64,000 nucleotides of DNA. Source: an uncultured Bacteroidales bacterium. Lineage in GTDB: Bacteria > Bacteroidota > Bacteroidia > Bacteroidales > WCHB1-69. The DNA is taken from contig OMYJ01000003.1 in NCBI GenBank assembly GCA_900315245.1, positions 96,121-160,120 on the forward strand. Direction: 5' to 3'. Below are positions 1 through 9,257 of the stretch, piece after piece (positions within the stretch are counted from its first letter, which is position 1; every line of letters starts with the position of its first letter). A program made the position numbers and the translations under genes. Below the pieces are notes generated by a model that did not search any database, had not been told where the DNA came from, and saw only the letters and a program-made list of their open reading frames with translations.

Positions 1-549
1 GTGGGCGAATTGGCAAAAGGGCACACCGTCCTCAACATGTTCTCCTACTCCGGCGGATTCTCGCTCTACGCCCTGCGCGGCGGGGCGCAACAGGTGGATT
101 CCGTCGATATTTCGCAGAAGGCCATCGACCTTGTGGAAGAGAACGTGCGGCTGATGGGCGGCGACTTCGCGGAGCGGCACAACGCCGTCTGCGAGGACGT
201 GTTCGCCTACCTCGATCGGATGCCCGACCACCATTACGACCTCATCGTCCTCGACCCGCCGGCCTTCGCCAAGCACCACCGCGTGAAGGAGCAGGGCATC
301 AAGGGCTACCGCAACATCAACCGCAAGACAATGGAGAAAATCCGTCCCGGCGGGCTGCTCTTCACCTTCTCGTGCTCGCAGGCCATCAGCCGCGACGACT
401 TCCAGACGCTCGTCTTCTCCGCCGCCGCCCTCGCTGGCAAGAACGTCCGCGTGGTCAGCCGCTTGCAGCACGCCCCCTGCCACCCGGTCAGTATCTACCA
501 CCCGGAAGGGGAATATCTGAAGGGGCTGCTGGTGGAAATTAGTAATTAG
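1..549 (+). CDS. Class I SAM-dependent rRNA methyltransferase, RlmI/RlmK-like, C-terminal part
   Basis: This is the C-terminal catalytic part of an RlmI-like 23S rRNA (cytosine-C5) methyltransferase. It is cut by the window edge: 182 residues are present, while the family is about 390 with an N-terminal PUA-like domain. Visible are the SAM-binding motif NMFSYSGGFSLYAL (residues 12-25), the acidic D36 that would contact the ribose, the DPPAF motif (85-89), and FTFSCS (121-126) whose Cys125 is the expected catalytic cysteine. The GTG at position 1 is probably an internal codon, not the start. The gene ends in TAG within a short TAGTAAT tandem repeat. The family assignment is firm; the exact target base is inferred from the family. 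Confidence 0.85.
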   Translation: MGELAKGHTVLNMFSYSGGFSLYALRGGAQQVDSVDISQKAIDLVEENVRLMGGDFAERHNAVCEDVFAYLDRMPDHHYDLIVLDPPAFAKHHRVKEQGIKGYRNINRKTMEKIRPGGLLFTFSCSQAISRDDFQTLVFSAAALAGKNVRVVSRLQHAPCHPVSIYHPEGEYLKGLLVEISN

Positions 550-577
550 TAATTAGTAATTAGTAATGAGTAATTAA
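541..577. repeat. Low-complexity tandem repeat (TAGTAAT-type)
   Basis: About five near-tandem copies of a 7-8 base TAGTAAT unit begin at the stop codon of the methyltransferase gene and run into the intergenic gap. It is one of a series of such repeats in the gaps of this window, each with a different unit. Confidence 0.7.
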
Positions 578-587
578 TAGCGATTGG

Positions 588-615
588 GTAGAGGCGAAAT
601 GTTTTGTATCTCTAC
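588..615. repeat. Degenerate copy of the GTAGAGACG palindrome
   Basis: A 28-bp element starts with GTAGAGGCG and ends with TATCTCTAC. It has the same length and ends as the perfect palindromes at 11295 and 43145, but its inner arms have decayed. It lies between the methyltransferase gene and the M48 protease gene. Confidence 0.55.
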
Positions 616-714
616 TATCCCAAGAAGTAGAGATCTGCCGGATGCTGGGAAAATAATCACCAACAAACTGCAACCTTTTGGAAGATTTGCGTCCTACGGA
701 ATAGATAAAGTTGT

Positions 715-722
715 TATTTTTG
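715..722 (+). promoter_or_regulatory. Bacteroidota -7 promoter element
   Basis: TATTTTTG matches the TAnnTTTG -7 box of Bacteroidota housekeeping promoters. It lies 18 bases before the ATG of the M48 protease gene. I did not find a convincing -33 TTTG at the usual spacing. Confidence 0.5.
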
Positions 723-740
723 CAGATTAAAAAAAACACT

Positions 741-3575
741 ATGAAGAAGTTGTTATTGGCAATACTGGTTTTGTATTCTGTTGCGAGTTTCGCCCAACCG
801 CAGCTCTCGGTCAACAACTACGCGCCGATCGAGTCGCAGGGCAGTTTCCCCGCCGACCTGAAGAAGGCCGCGAACACCCCGAAGTCGGACAAGGAATACA
901 GCCCGTTCCTCGTCTCCATGCTCAATCAGGGCAGAATCCTTTACGGCACCGAGATGAACCAATATCTCGACAACATCAAAGAAAAACTGCTGGTCAACCA
1001 CCCGCAGCTGCAGCAGGAAGTCCACGTCTATATCCTGCAAAGCACCATCGTGAACGCCTACTCGCTGCCGAACGGCACCGTCTTGGTGACCATGGGGATG
1101 CTGGCGCAGGTGACCAACGAGGCGGAACTGGCCTTCGTGCTGGCGCATGAGATCGCCCATTACAGTGAGCACCACAACAAGGCCGACAACTCGAAAAGCA
1201 AAGACAAGGACGCCGTGAGCCGCTATATGCGCTACCACCAGTTCTCCCGCGAGCAGGAATTCGCCGCTGACCGCGTCGGGCTGCTTTCTTTCTTCAAAGA
1301 TTCCCCCTACAGCTACGACATCCTCGACGGCATCTTCGATGTGCTGCTCTACGCCGACCTGCCTTTCGATGAAATCCCGTTCCAGCGTTCCGAAGTGGAG
1401 GCCGACTTCTATCAATTCCCTGACAATTATTTCCTGAAAACGGTCGCCAACATCCCCGACCGCTCCAACATGATCGACACGTTGCTCACCCACCCCAACG
1501 TGGAAAAACGACGCACGTTGGCCAATGGCTTGGTGAGCAAGTTCTCCAATGAAGGCCGCAAGCGCTTTGTGCAACCGGAAGAGCAGTTCACGCGCCTGCG
1601 CAACGTGGCCCGCTTCGCCTGCATCAACCGCTTCCTCATCAACCACGACTACGACAAGGCCATCTACAACATCCATGTGATGGAACAGCACTTCCCGGAC
1701 AACGCCTACCTGTGCCGTGCCAAAGCCACTGCTTACTACGGGGCTGCCAACCACAAGGGCTCCGGGCAGACCAGCTCGTACATGGAACCCTACCGCGATG
1801 TGGAAGGCGAGCAACAGCAGGTCAACTACTTCCTTTCCAAAATGAACCGCAACGAGTATGCCGTGCTCGCACTGCGCAATGCGTGGACAGCACTGCAGGC
1901 CGCTCCTGGTGACGAATATCTGCAAAACATCGCCAAGGACCTCATCAACGACATCTTCGTGAAAAACAAAATGCGTTTTGTCGATTTCTGTGACTACCCG
2001 CAAGGAACCACCCTGGAGGAAATCGCCAAAATGGGCGGCGACACGACACGCCCCGCAGCTACCAACTCCAAGTACGACCGCATTAAGCAGCAGAGCGTGA
2101 ACGCAAAAGTGCTGCCTGATCCTAAGTTCAAGACTGTCAACTACATGCTGGTCGATATCCACAGCGACTCGCTCTTCAAGGCCTGGGTCAACGATGCGGT
2201 GGTGAACGCCGAGATGCAGGCCGTTTTGGAGTCCGTTTCCGATGCCAAAATCGGAAACGAAAAGTTGGTTTTGGTTGCCACCCCAATCTACCACATTTAC
2301 GACAACTACCACCACGTCAAGAGTCATTCCGCCGACAAACGCAATGCCGAGCAGCTGCAGAAGCTGATGTGCCGCGCTCTCAAACGTCAAAAGATCACTC
2401 CTGTCACGCTTACCATGGACTTCTCAAAGCCAGAGACGGAAAAATACAACAACTTTGTTAAAATGCGCCAATGGAATGAGGACTTCACTAACGCCGGTGG
2501 TCTTGACATGCGCTACCACACCTCTGAATACCTCGATGACATCGCCGCTGAACTGGGCAGCCGAAAGCTCTGCTTCGTGCATGTGACGGACGCTCCCGGC
2601 CGTGGTTTCTTCGGCAACAAGCTCTCCCTGCCCTGGCTCGTCCCACTATTCCCCTACTCCCTACCCGTCGTGGCGGCCGTGCTGAGTCTCCGCCAACACG
2701 ATGTCGATGTGAATTTCCGCGTCATCGATGTGGTCGATGGCAAGACGGAAGTTTCCAGCCACTACAGCCAATCCGAGGTGATGCGCAAAGCATACGTGAA
2801 CGGATACGTCTATCAGAAGGTCGAGGATTACGTGAAACCGAAGATGTACAACTTCTTGGGCAACCATGTGATCCTGAACATGGAGGGTTACATTTCGCCC
2901 GCATGGCTGAACCCGAATCCAGTGAGTTCGGGCTGGGACATCCCTAAAGGGGCGCAACGCTATCTGGGACTCAACTACTTTCTTACGCCCAACATCGAGC
3001 TGATGGTATGGAAGAAGGGAACGGTGGGTGTCGGCTACAACTACTACAATTCGCCCTTTAAGGGCAGCGACTGCCGCCTCCGGATTGGACAACAATACTA
3101 TGGCTATACAGATTGGGGCGAAGCTGAACTTTATGGGAACATCATCGCACACGGCTTTAACGCTTACTACAAACAATACGTCGGGAACCGTTTCGCACCC
3201 CTTGGACATTACTTCAAATTCATCTTTGACGGCTTCTTCTACCATTATAAAATGGACACCGAAGGCATACAAATCGGAATCCTCAACACCACACAAGATC
3301 CATACGAGGAAATCATAGAGAACAAAGGCAACATTTTCGGCCTGAAAATCGAATATGGCTACGACTTCATCTTGCTGAACCGTCTCAAACTCACGCTGGG
3401 TGCAAGTCTCGGCACCACTTTTGGCGGCTACAAGGTTCCTTTTGCCAGGATAAAGGACAGATCTGCTATTTACTATGAAGAATCCACCTTGCAATATGAC
3501 AATTACGCACGTACTCGTATTCTTGGGGCTTACTGTTTCGGACTGAAACTGGGAATTGGATTTATTCCGTTTTAA
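741..3575 (+). CDS. M48-family zinc metalloprotease with barrel-like C-terminal region
   Basis: A secreted or periplasmic metalloprotease of 944 residues. The start at 741 gives a clean signal peptide (MKKLLLAILVLYSVASFAQ); a start 10 codons upstream would spoil it. The zinc site is H136-E-I-A-H140 with the third ligand E173 in QEFAADRVG, as in BepA/HtpX-like M48 peptidases. Residues about 270-470 are helical and resemble the repeat region that follows BepA-type domains. The last 220 or so residues alternate aromatic and polar residues with many Tyr/Gly, like outer-membrane beta strands. M48 enzymes of this type act in outer-membrane protein quality control; that role is inferred. The protein is about twice the length of BepA (roughly 490), so the C-terminal extension is notable. 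Confidence 0.8.
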   Translation: MKKLLLAILVLYSVASFAQPQLSVNNYAPIESQGSFPADLKKAANTPKSDKEYSPFLVSMLNQGRILYGTEMNQYLDNIKEKLLVNHPQLQQEVHVYILQSTIVNAYSLPNGTVLVTMGMLAQVTNEAELAFVLAHEIAHYSEHHNKADNSKSKDKDAVSRYMRYHQFSREQEFAADRVGLLSFFKDSPYSYDILDGIFDVLLYADLPFDEIPFQRSEVEADFYQFPDNYFLKTVANIPDRSNMIDTLLTHPNVEKRRTLANGLVSKFSNEGRKRFVQPEEQFTRLRNVARFACINRFLINHDYDKAIYNIHVMEQHFPDNAYLCRAKATAYYGAANHKGSGQTSSYMEPYRDVEGEQQQVNYFLSKMNRNEYAVLALRNAWTALQAAPGDEYLQNIAKDLINDIFVKNKMRFVDFCDYPQGTTLEEIAKMGGDTTRPAATNSKYDRIKQQSVNAKVLPDPKFKTVNYMLVDIHSDSLFKAWVNDAVVNAEMQAVLESVSDAKIGNEKLVLVATPIYHIYDNYHHVKSHSADKRNAEQLQKLMCRALKRQKITPVTLTMDFSKPETEKYNNFVKMRQWNEDFTNAGGLDMRYHTSEYLDDIAAELGSRKLCFVHVTDAPGRGFFGNKLSLPWLVPLFPYSLPVVAAVLSLRQHDVDVNFRVIDVVDGKTEVSSHYSQSEVMRKAYVNGYVYQKVEDYVKPKMYNFLGNHVILNMEGYISPAWLNPNPVSSGWDIPKGAQRYLGLNYFLTPNIELMVWKKGTVGVGYNYYNSPFKGSDCRLRIGQQYYGYTDWGEAELYGNIIAHGFNAYYKQYVGNRFAPLGHYFKFIFDGFFYHYKMDTEGIQIGILNTTQDPYEEIIENKGNIFGLKIEYGYDFILLNRLKLTLGASLGTTFGGYKVPFARIKDRSAIYYEESTLQYDNYARTRILGAYCFGLKLGIGFIPF

Positions 3576-3580
3576 TTAGA

Positions 3581-3627
3581 GAATAGGATGATTAGATGAT
3601 TAGATGATTAGAGAATTTGAGAATTAG
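3581..3627. repeat. Low-complexity tandem repeat (GATGATTA-type)
   Basis: Near-tandem GATGATTA/GAGAATTT units fill the whole gap between the M48 gene and the next lipoprotein gene, right up to its ATG. The ribosome-binding region therefore lies inside repeat sequence. Confidence 0.7.
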
Positions 3628-5292
3628 ATGAAAAGACAAGGTATTGATGTTATTGCGGCAATGATTATTTTGGCGGCGTTTTTCGCGGGCTGTGCGAAGA
3701 TTTCCAGTCCGACGGGCGGGCCAAGGGACACCACACCGCCAAAGGTGGTGAAGATGACTCCCGAGAATCAGTCTGTGCGATTCCAAGACAAACAGATCCG
3801 GATTTTTTTCGATGAATATGTCACGCTGAACAACCCGACAACGAACGTCCTCATCTCGCCTCCGATGGCGGAATCGCCGCAATACACCTTGAAAGGCAAG
3901 TCCCTCGTCATCAAGTTCAAAGACACCCTGCGGGCAAACACCACCTACAACATGGTCTTCTCCGACTGCATACGGGATTACCACGAAAACACACCCTTGA
4001 GCTACTTCCATTACAGCTTCTCCACAGGTGACAGTCTGGATGACTACATGATTCGGGGCAACATTCTTGACGCCAAAAGTCTGGCTCCTTCCAAGGATTT
4101 CTACGTGCTGTTGTACAAAAACACGGCCGATTCCATGCCGCTCACTACGAGGCCTGACTTCGTCACCAAATCCGGCGATGACGGCAGTTTCCTTTTTCAA
4201 AACATCACGGAAGGGACTTATAAAATATTCGCACTCAAAGATATAAATTCCGATTTACTTTACAATCTCCCCAATGAGGAAATTGCCTTCCTGGAGGAGA
4301 CCGTCACCGCGTATAAGGCGCTGCCAGACAGCGCCGCCGACTCCCTCAAAGCCTCACTGCCGCTGCTGACTCTCTACTCTTTTATGGCTTCTGACACCTC
4401 CCAAATGCTGCAACGACACGAAAACCCCGCTTCTGGAGTTTACATATTCCCTTATAAATCAGCAGTTAATGTTTTTTCCGCTACTCCTGCAGACAATCGT
4501 TTGGAATATTTTGAACGCTTCAACGAGACCAAAGACACCATCACCTGGTACCTGAAATCACCGATGTCGGATACTACCACCTACTTCTTCAACGCCGACA
4601 ATCATCTCGACACCGTAGATCTCGCACCTTATCATGAAAAGGCAACAAGCGGACGAGGCCGTTCAAACCAGACAAAAAAATTCAACGTGACTTTCTTGAA
4701 TGCAGGTGAATACAATAAGCCATTGATGCTGAAATTCCCCTACCCCATTCGTCCGTCAGACTCCTTCAATGTTTATATGTATTCTCAACAGCAATCCGTT
4801 AAAGATACGGTCGTCTATCGGTATTCTGTCCCTGATACATTTGTGATTCAGCTGCCGATTCCCATGCAATACATGGAGAAGAAAAGTTATACGGTAATGA
4901 TTCCCGATTCCGTATTTTACGGGTATAACGGACTCACAAACGACACTTTAAAGACACAATTCTCCGCCAAATCCGTCAAAGATTACGGCACGCTCATCAT
5001 GAACTATGAACTTCCTGAAGACGGGAATTCCTATGTCGTCACCCTTTGGAAAGGGGATCATAAAATACAAGAGGACCGATTGACTGGTTCGACGACCATC
5101 ACCTATTCATACCTAAACCCAGACACTTACCGCATCAACGCTTTCTGCGATGAAAACAACAATGGGGTCTGGGACACCGGCAAGTACTTGACCAAACAGC
5201 AACCGGAGAAGGTATTCGTCTTCCCTAAAAGTATTTCCATCCGCGCCTATTGGGATTCGGAAGAGACGTTCAAAATTGGTAGCAATAACTAG
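3628..5292 (+). CDS. Ig-like (Big_5) domain lipoprotein
   Basis: A 554-residue predicted lipoprotein. The signal sequence ends in a lipobox-like FFAGC with Cys22. It is followed by SPTGGPRDTTPP and a bacterial Ig-like Big_5 domain (about residues 33-135, ending FSTGD). This layout is widespread and conserved in Bacteroidota but has no assigned biochemical role. A carboxypeptidase-regulatory-like beta sandwich is suggested around residues 143-200 by DGSFLFQNITEGTYKIFALKD, and again near the C-terminus (TYRINAFCDENNNGVWDTGKY). It is probably anchored at the cell envelope. The gene overlaps the opposing barrel gene tail to tail by 23 bp. Function unknown. Confidence 0.75.
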   Translation: MKRQGIDVIAAMIILAAFFAGCAKISSPTGGPRDTTPPKVVKMTPENQSVRFQDKQIRIFFDEYVTLNNPTTNVLISPPMAESPQYTLKGKSLVIKFKDTLRANTTYNMVFSDCIRDYHENTPLSYFHYSFSTGDSLDDYMIRGNILDAKSLAPSKDFYVLLYKNTADSMPLTTRPDFVTKSGDDGSFLFQNITEGTYKIFALKDINSDLLYNLPNEEIAFLEETVTAYKALPDSAADSLKASLPLLTLYSFMASDTSQMLQRHENPASGVYIFPYKSAVNVFSATPADNRLEYFERFNETKDTITWYLKSPMSDTTTYFFNADNHLDTVDLAPYHEKATSGRGRSNQTKKFNVTFLNAGEYNKPLMLKFPYPIRPSDSFNVYMYSQQQSVKDTVVYRYSVPDTFVIQLPIPMQYMEKKSYTVMIPDSVFYGYNGLTNDTLKTQFSAKSVKDYGTLIMNYELPEDGNSYVVTLWKGDHKIQEDRLTGSTTITYSYLNPDTYRINAFCDENNNGVWDTGKYLTKQQPEKVFVFPKSISIRAYWDSEETFKIGSNN

Positions 5293-5917
5293 TGATTATC
5301 AAGGAATTGAACTGTTTTTTGATCACGCGGCCATAGACCCATGTGGGGATGCGCACAGGAATAATGGAGTTGCTGTAGCGCAGATTGACGCTGTGGTGGT
5401 CCGCTATCTTGATGGACAATCCTGCTATGCCAGAGAACTCAAAACGCCGGAAAGGAGGTCTTCCGACAATCAATCCCGTGGCTTCCCATTCCTTTTGCAG
5501 GACGACCACTCCGAACGCAGGTCCAACTTCCAACTCAAATTGGAACGGCTTGCCCCAAAGTGTCCACCTCCCGACAGCCCATTCCAACAACAAGGGTACC
5601 TCCACATAGCCTAACCGCAGGGAGTAAAAATCGGTCTCGTATTGCTGTTTGGGAGGAGTGTAAGAATGACTACCTTTCATCGTGAAATCAAGTTCCAGCT
5701 GCAGTTTCAGGCTTCCTGAAGCATTCACAGCGTGGTTCACAAACAGCCCTGCGGATGCGCCCAGCTGGTGGAAACCCGACAGGTCGTCACCGGAAATCTG
5801 CGACGCCGTGAAACCGACACGAACACCGCCATAAAACCGCGACACCTCCGGTTTTTCCTGTGCCAAAGCTGACAAAACCACGGCAAATATTACCAAACAA
5901 ACAATCAGTTTTTTCAT
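5270..5917 (-). CDS. Outer-membrane beta-barrel protein (PorT / OMP_b-brl_2 type)
   Basis: A 215-residue protein with a signal peptide (MKKLIVCLVIFAVVLSALAQ). Its body consists of alternating amphipathic strands, starting with FYGGVRVGFTASQISGDDLSGF and ending with an aromatic residue (YCYQF), as is usual for outer-membrane barrels. It resembles the eight-stranded porin-like/PorT barrels common in Bacteroidota. PorT itself is a T9SS component, but I cannot separate PorT from the many generic barrels of this size. It has its own promoter element at 5923-5930, and its last 23 bp overlap the end of the convergent lipoprotein gene. Confidence 0.7.
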   Translation of the reverse strand: MKKLIVCLVIFAVVLSALAQEKPEVSRFYGGVRVGFTASQISGDDLSGFHQLGASAGLFVNHAVNASGSLKLQLELDFTMKGSHSYTPPKQQYETDFYSLRLGYVEVPLLLEWAVGRWTLWGKPFQFELEVGPAFGVVVLQKEWEATGLIVGRPPFRRFEFSGIAGLSIKIADHHSVNLRYSNSIIPVRIPTWVYGRVIKKQFNSLIITSYCYQF

Positions 5918-5922
5918 AGCGG

Positions 5923-5930
5923 CAAAAATA
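5923..5930 (-). promoter_or_regulatory. Bacteroidota -7 promoter element, minus strand
   Basis: TATTTTTG on the minus strand, only 5 bases before the ATG at 5917, which implies a very short or absent leader for the barrel gene. Confidence 0.5.
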
Positions 5931-5942
5931 CATAAAATATCG

Positions 5943-5950
5943 TATTTTTG
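5943..5950 (+). promoter_or_regulatory. Bacteroidota -7 promoter element
   Basis: TATTTTTG on the plus strand, 13 bases from the opposing element at 5923-5930, forming a compact divergent promoter pair. It would give the beta-helix gene at 6033 a leader of roughly 75 bases. Confidence 0.5.
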
Positions 5951-6032
5951 TCTTTTGGATCAAAGCTCTTCGTTAACAATATAAAAAATTGATTATCAGT
6001 TAGATTGAAGAAAAACATTTGGACATATCGTT

Positions 6033-7529
6033 ATGAAACAGAAAAGATCTTTCTGGTTGGTGGCTTTATTGTTGACACTAACCAGTACACAAATCCCTAT
6101 GCTCATGGCACAAGTTTCCCCATTTGATTTCGGATTGCGAGAAGCGAAGAATGATACCGCCCGCTATTGGGCTTTGTATCACGCACACGCTGAAGCACTT
6201 GCACGCGGCATGGAAGTAAACTACGAAGGCATTGACACCCTTGAAATCGAGCTTCCGGCCGACTTCAAGAGCATCCCGCTCGGCACACACACCGATTTCG
6301 GCGGACTTGTACTCTATGTCACCAATCACGCCCGACACGGATCGCTTTTTACCATGCCCAACCGGCAACAAGAACTGACACTCTCAAAATACCGGATCGA
6401 GAATGGGGATTTCCGCATGATGCCGGATCTGGCTTCCGGAGACAAACTTCTGGTCCTGAAAGACGATAACCCCTGGACGGAGCGCATCGGCTACGGTTAC
6501 CGCGTGTTCCGTCAGGACCTCATCTGGGTCCACGACGGGAAGGGCATGAACAAGCCCATCGCTCCCTGGAACACAGACTCCACCCGCCTCAATGCATCCT
6601 TTTACAACGTGGACACTTCGGAGAAAGTTTTCCGCGGACTGACCTTGCACCGTCGTGAAGGCTCCACATTCAGAACGGGTTGCCTCTATTTGAACGGTCA
6701 GTTCAATGTGCTGGTGGAAGACGTGCATGTGACCACACCCAGAAGCCGTATGATTGCCGATGGCGTGTTCAGCGTGAGCAACTCAGCACGCATCGCTTTC
6801 CGCGATGTGACTGTGGACGGCACCTACTCTGGATACGGACGATGGCGCGACTACGGATACGCTTTCGCCCTCAACAACTTGTGGGCCACCACGTTCGAGC
6901 GAGTGACCGCGGACGGAAATTGGGGGGTCTTCGGCACCAACTACCTTTCCAACACGACATTAATTGACTGCGACATAAACCGTTTCGACATTCACTGCTA
7001 CGGACGGGACGCCCTGCTGAAACGATGCACGCTTCGGCAACGGCAGACCCAGTTTTCCTCCATGTACGGTACCGTCACCTTCGATTCCTGCCGTTTCGTG
7101 GACTGCATCCCCGTGCGCATCCGCTCCAGCTACAACGCCTACACCCCTTTCGACATTGTGATGCAAGACTGCACCTTCGAACTCACCATGCGCCATCATT
7201 CGTTGGTTAATGTGATGCTGCTGGACACGGCCACAAACAGTCGCCCAGAGCTCAGCCGTAAATGCTGGCCCAACCTGACCGTCAACAACATGACTGTCAT
7301 TGTGCCGGGCACCGTTCGCTCCATGAATCTTTACGAGCCCACCGGCACCCTCAGCGAACTAAAAAAGCCTGTGGACTATATCAACGATGTGAAAGTCATC
7401 GGTATTAAAATGCTGCGCCCCAATGGGAGAACCGCTAACATCCCCATCCGACTCTCTTCACGAGAGTTCATCTCCTTACAGAAAATGAATCTCACCCTGC
7501 CGGATGGCAAAACTGATACGCGACAATGA
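6033..7529 (+). CDS. Secreted right-handed beta-helix (pectin-lyase-fold) protein
   Basis: A 498-residue protein with a signal peptide (residues 1-26, ending PMLMAQ). From about residue 200 on, it shows the short repeating strands of a parallel beta helix, for example FRGLTLHRREG, FNVLVEDVHVTTP, ARIAFRDVTVDGTYS, TFERVTADGNWGVFG and TTLIDCDINRFDIHCYG. That architecture is usual in polysaccharide lyases, epimerases and glycosidases, but I see no catalytic signature that identifies an enzyme, and I recall no named family. It is likely periplasmic or surface exposed. It stands alone between a divergent promoter and a convergent glycosyltransferase gene. Confidence 0.6.
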   Translation: MKQKRSFWLVALLLTLTSTQIPMLMAQVSPFDFGLREAKNDTARYWALYHAHAEALARGMEVNYEGIDTLEIELPADFKSIPLGTHTDFGGLVLYVTNHARHGSLFTMPNRQQELTLSKYRIENGDFRMMPDLASGDKLLVLKDDNPWTERIGYGYRVFRQDLIWVHDGKGMNKPIAPWNTDSTRLNASFYNVDTSEKVFRGLTLHRREGSTFRTGCLYLNGQFNVLVEDVHVTTPRSRMIADGVFSVSNSARIAFRDVTVDGTYSGYGRWRDYGYAFALNNLWATTFERVTADGNWGVFGTNYLSNTTLIDCDINRFDIHCYGRDALLKRCTLRQRQTQFSSMYGTVTFDSCRFVDCIPVRIRSSYNAYTPFDIVMQDCTFELTMRHHSLVNVMLLDTATNSRPELSRKCWPNLTVNNMTVIVPGTVRSMNLYEPTGTLSELKKPVDYINDVKVIGIKMLRPNGRTANIPIRLSSREFISLQKMNLTLPDGKTDTRQ

Positions 7530-7549
7530 AATCAAAAATTGCCGGAAAT

Positions 7550-9133
7550 CTATTCAAAGAAATGATCGGCAGTAGGATGCAGCACACTGTCGGAAAGAGT
7601 ACAAACGGAAATCTCCCCATTGCCTGCCAAGCGTTGTAACCGAGGCAAAATATAGGGCGCCGCATCAAACTCCCGACGATAGACCTCATCTTCAACCAAA
7701 ATGTAATCATAGTCGAACGTCAACGCATGGGCGACCACAGCCGTATCGTTCCACATAACAGCATATCCTTCCCTGTTCATCATCACGAAAGGAGTGTTCT
7801 GCGGATAGGAGAACAACGTCAGGAAACGGAGATCCTTCAACCCATAGCCTGTTTCCGACAACATACGATTTGCATTTTTATAGCGGATGGCGGTTGTAAG
7901 CGCCTCCACACCTTCTTGTCGGCGTACCCGCTGCATACGGCAAGCCACTACGGTCATGTATGCGGTGAAAGCCAACACCACAGCCAGGGCCGCCACACGC
8001 ACCCATTGTTTAGACGGGTTGGGAAGTAGGCTCAACAAACCAGCAAATGACATCACAATTGGCAGATAGAAGCTGTCCAGAAAATAGTAGTCATGGTCGG
8101 CGTATTGCTGTGACATAGCCAATGCAAACAACACCTCCCCAAGCATCCAAATGGCCAGCAACCACCACAAAGACAACCGTTTGCCTTCTACTTCGGATTT
8201 CTTTCCTTTGAATACCAAAGTGACAACTGCTCCGACGGCTACTGCAACGTAGAGCCAATGCTGTATCCGCTGATAATAGTGGAACATCCAGCGGTCGTGG
8301 ACATACTGCAGCACCTCGCGAGCTTCATCCATATTCCGAACCGGAAGCAGACTACCCAAAAACAGAGATCCGTATTGCTGTCGGAGATGCATGCTCCACA
8401 GCCACCAAGCGGCAAAAAGCAAAGCTCCTGCGACAAACGGCAGCCACGAAGAGCAGAAGCGAGCTTCCCCTCGCCATATCCTTAGCATCTGAAAGCACCC
8501 CACCGCCACCCACAACACGGCAAAAGAAGTTCGGGTCATCATAGACAAGGTGATGAGCAATAGAGCCATATAGAGCTTCCATGTCTTGTCGTCGTGCAAA
8601 TAGAGTACATAAAAAAGCAATCCTCCAATAGCCAGCGACAATGCAGGCGTTGTGGGAAGGAACGATGAGCTATAATAAGCAAACGAAGGGGAAGTGGCCA
8701 TGAACACAGCCACGAGCAAGGATTTCGCCCTAGAAGCGGTCAGCACAAAGGCCAGCAAGTAAAGTGCCCATAATCCCAAGATCGTCACCGCCAAAGTCAG
8801 GCCGCGGAAAACCCAGGGTTGGGTGCTGCCGGTAACAGACATCAGCACGGCGACGAGCCAATGATGCAACGGCAGGTCACACCCTGTCACCAAAGACTCC
8901 GGGTCTTCAAATCCATACTGCTGCTTATTGTATATTAACGTCTGTGGATGGAACAAATCGCACCCGTTATGCCGAAAGCCCAAAGCCAGCGAATAGTTAT
9001 CCGCCTGCGCCCAAGCATGTATGTATGCCGGAGGTTCATTCAGATGCCGAACACCGATAATCAAAGCCACCAGCGCAATTATCATCAGCGGCAGAAAATG
9101 TTGTTTAATAAACAGTACTATCTTACCACTCAT
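7550..9133 (-). CDS. GT-C fold glycosyltransferase (GT39/ArnT-like, polytopic)
   Basis: A 527-residue inner-membrane protein with about ten hydrophobic segments in the first 390 residues and a soluble C-terminal region. An acidic pair follows the first membrane segment (QAD near residue 43), and a long periplasmic loop after it contains GFEDPESLVTGCDLPLHHWL. This is the layout of polyprenyl-phosphate-sugar dependent GT-C transferases such as the GT39/PMT and ArnT families. The acceptor could be a lipid, a glycan or a protein and cannot be read from the sequence. The gene is monocistronic, converging on the beta-helix gene 20 bp away and divergent from the GH97 gene. Confidence 0.65.
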   Translation of the reverse strand: MSGKIVLFIKQHFLPLMIIALVALIIGVRHLNEPPAYIHAWAQADNYSLALGFRHNGCDLFHPQTLIYNKQQYGFEDPESLVTGCDLPLHHWLVAVLMSVTGSTQPWVFRGLTLAVTILGLWALYLLAFVLTASRAKSLLVAVFMATSPSFAYYSSSFLPTTPALSLAIGGLLFYVLYLHDDKTWKLYMALLLITLSMMTRTSFAVLWVAVGCFQMLRIWRGEARFCSSWLPFVAGALLFAAWWLWSMHLRQQYGSLFLGSLLPVRNMDEAREVLQYVHDRWMFHYYQRIQHWLYVAVAVGAVVTLVFKGKKSEVEGKRLSLWWLLAIWMLGEVLFALAMSQQYADHDYYFLDSFYLPIVMSFAGLLSLLPNPSKQWVRVAALAVVLAFTAYMTVVACRMQRVRRQEGVEALTTAIRYKNANRMLSETGYGLKDLRFLTLFSYPQNTPFVMMNREGYAVMWNDTAVVAHALTFDYDYILVEDEVYRREFDAAPYILPRLQRLAGNGEISVCTLSDSVLHPTADHFFE

Positions 9134-9158
9134 CTTCTGAAGTATCTTTTTTCGGCGA

Positions 9159-9166
9159 CAAAAATA
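9159..9166 (-). promoter_or_regulatory. Bacteroidota -7 promoter element, minus strand
   Basis: TATTTTTG on the minus strand, 25 bases upstream of the ATG of the GT-C glycosyltransferase gene. Confidence 0.5.
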
Positions 9167-9224
9167 TATTTTTTACGTGAACTATGACTATGACAATAAC
9201 TATAACTTGTCAAAGAATAATTAT

Positions 9225-9232
9225 TATTTTTG
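9225..9232 (+). promoter_or_regulatory. Bacteroidota -7 promoter element
   Basis: TATTTTTG on the plus strand, 25 bases before the ATG of the GH97 gene. A TTG at 9207-9209 might be part of the -33 box but is a few bases too close. Confidence 0.5.
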
Positions 9233-9257
9233 CAGTCGGAAAAATAAAATTCAGATT

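Noticed and set aside
753-2390. Long open frame of 545 codons on the minus strand opposite the M48 protease
   Set aside because: Its translation is rich in His/Val without domains, and the plus-strand protein has a signal peptide and a zinc motif. It is a shadow caused by codon bias; the same applies to long antisense frames at 10308-11183, 29248-30444, 38267-39331 and 44592-45827.
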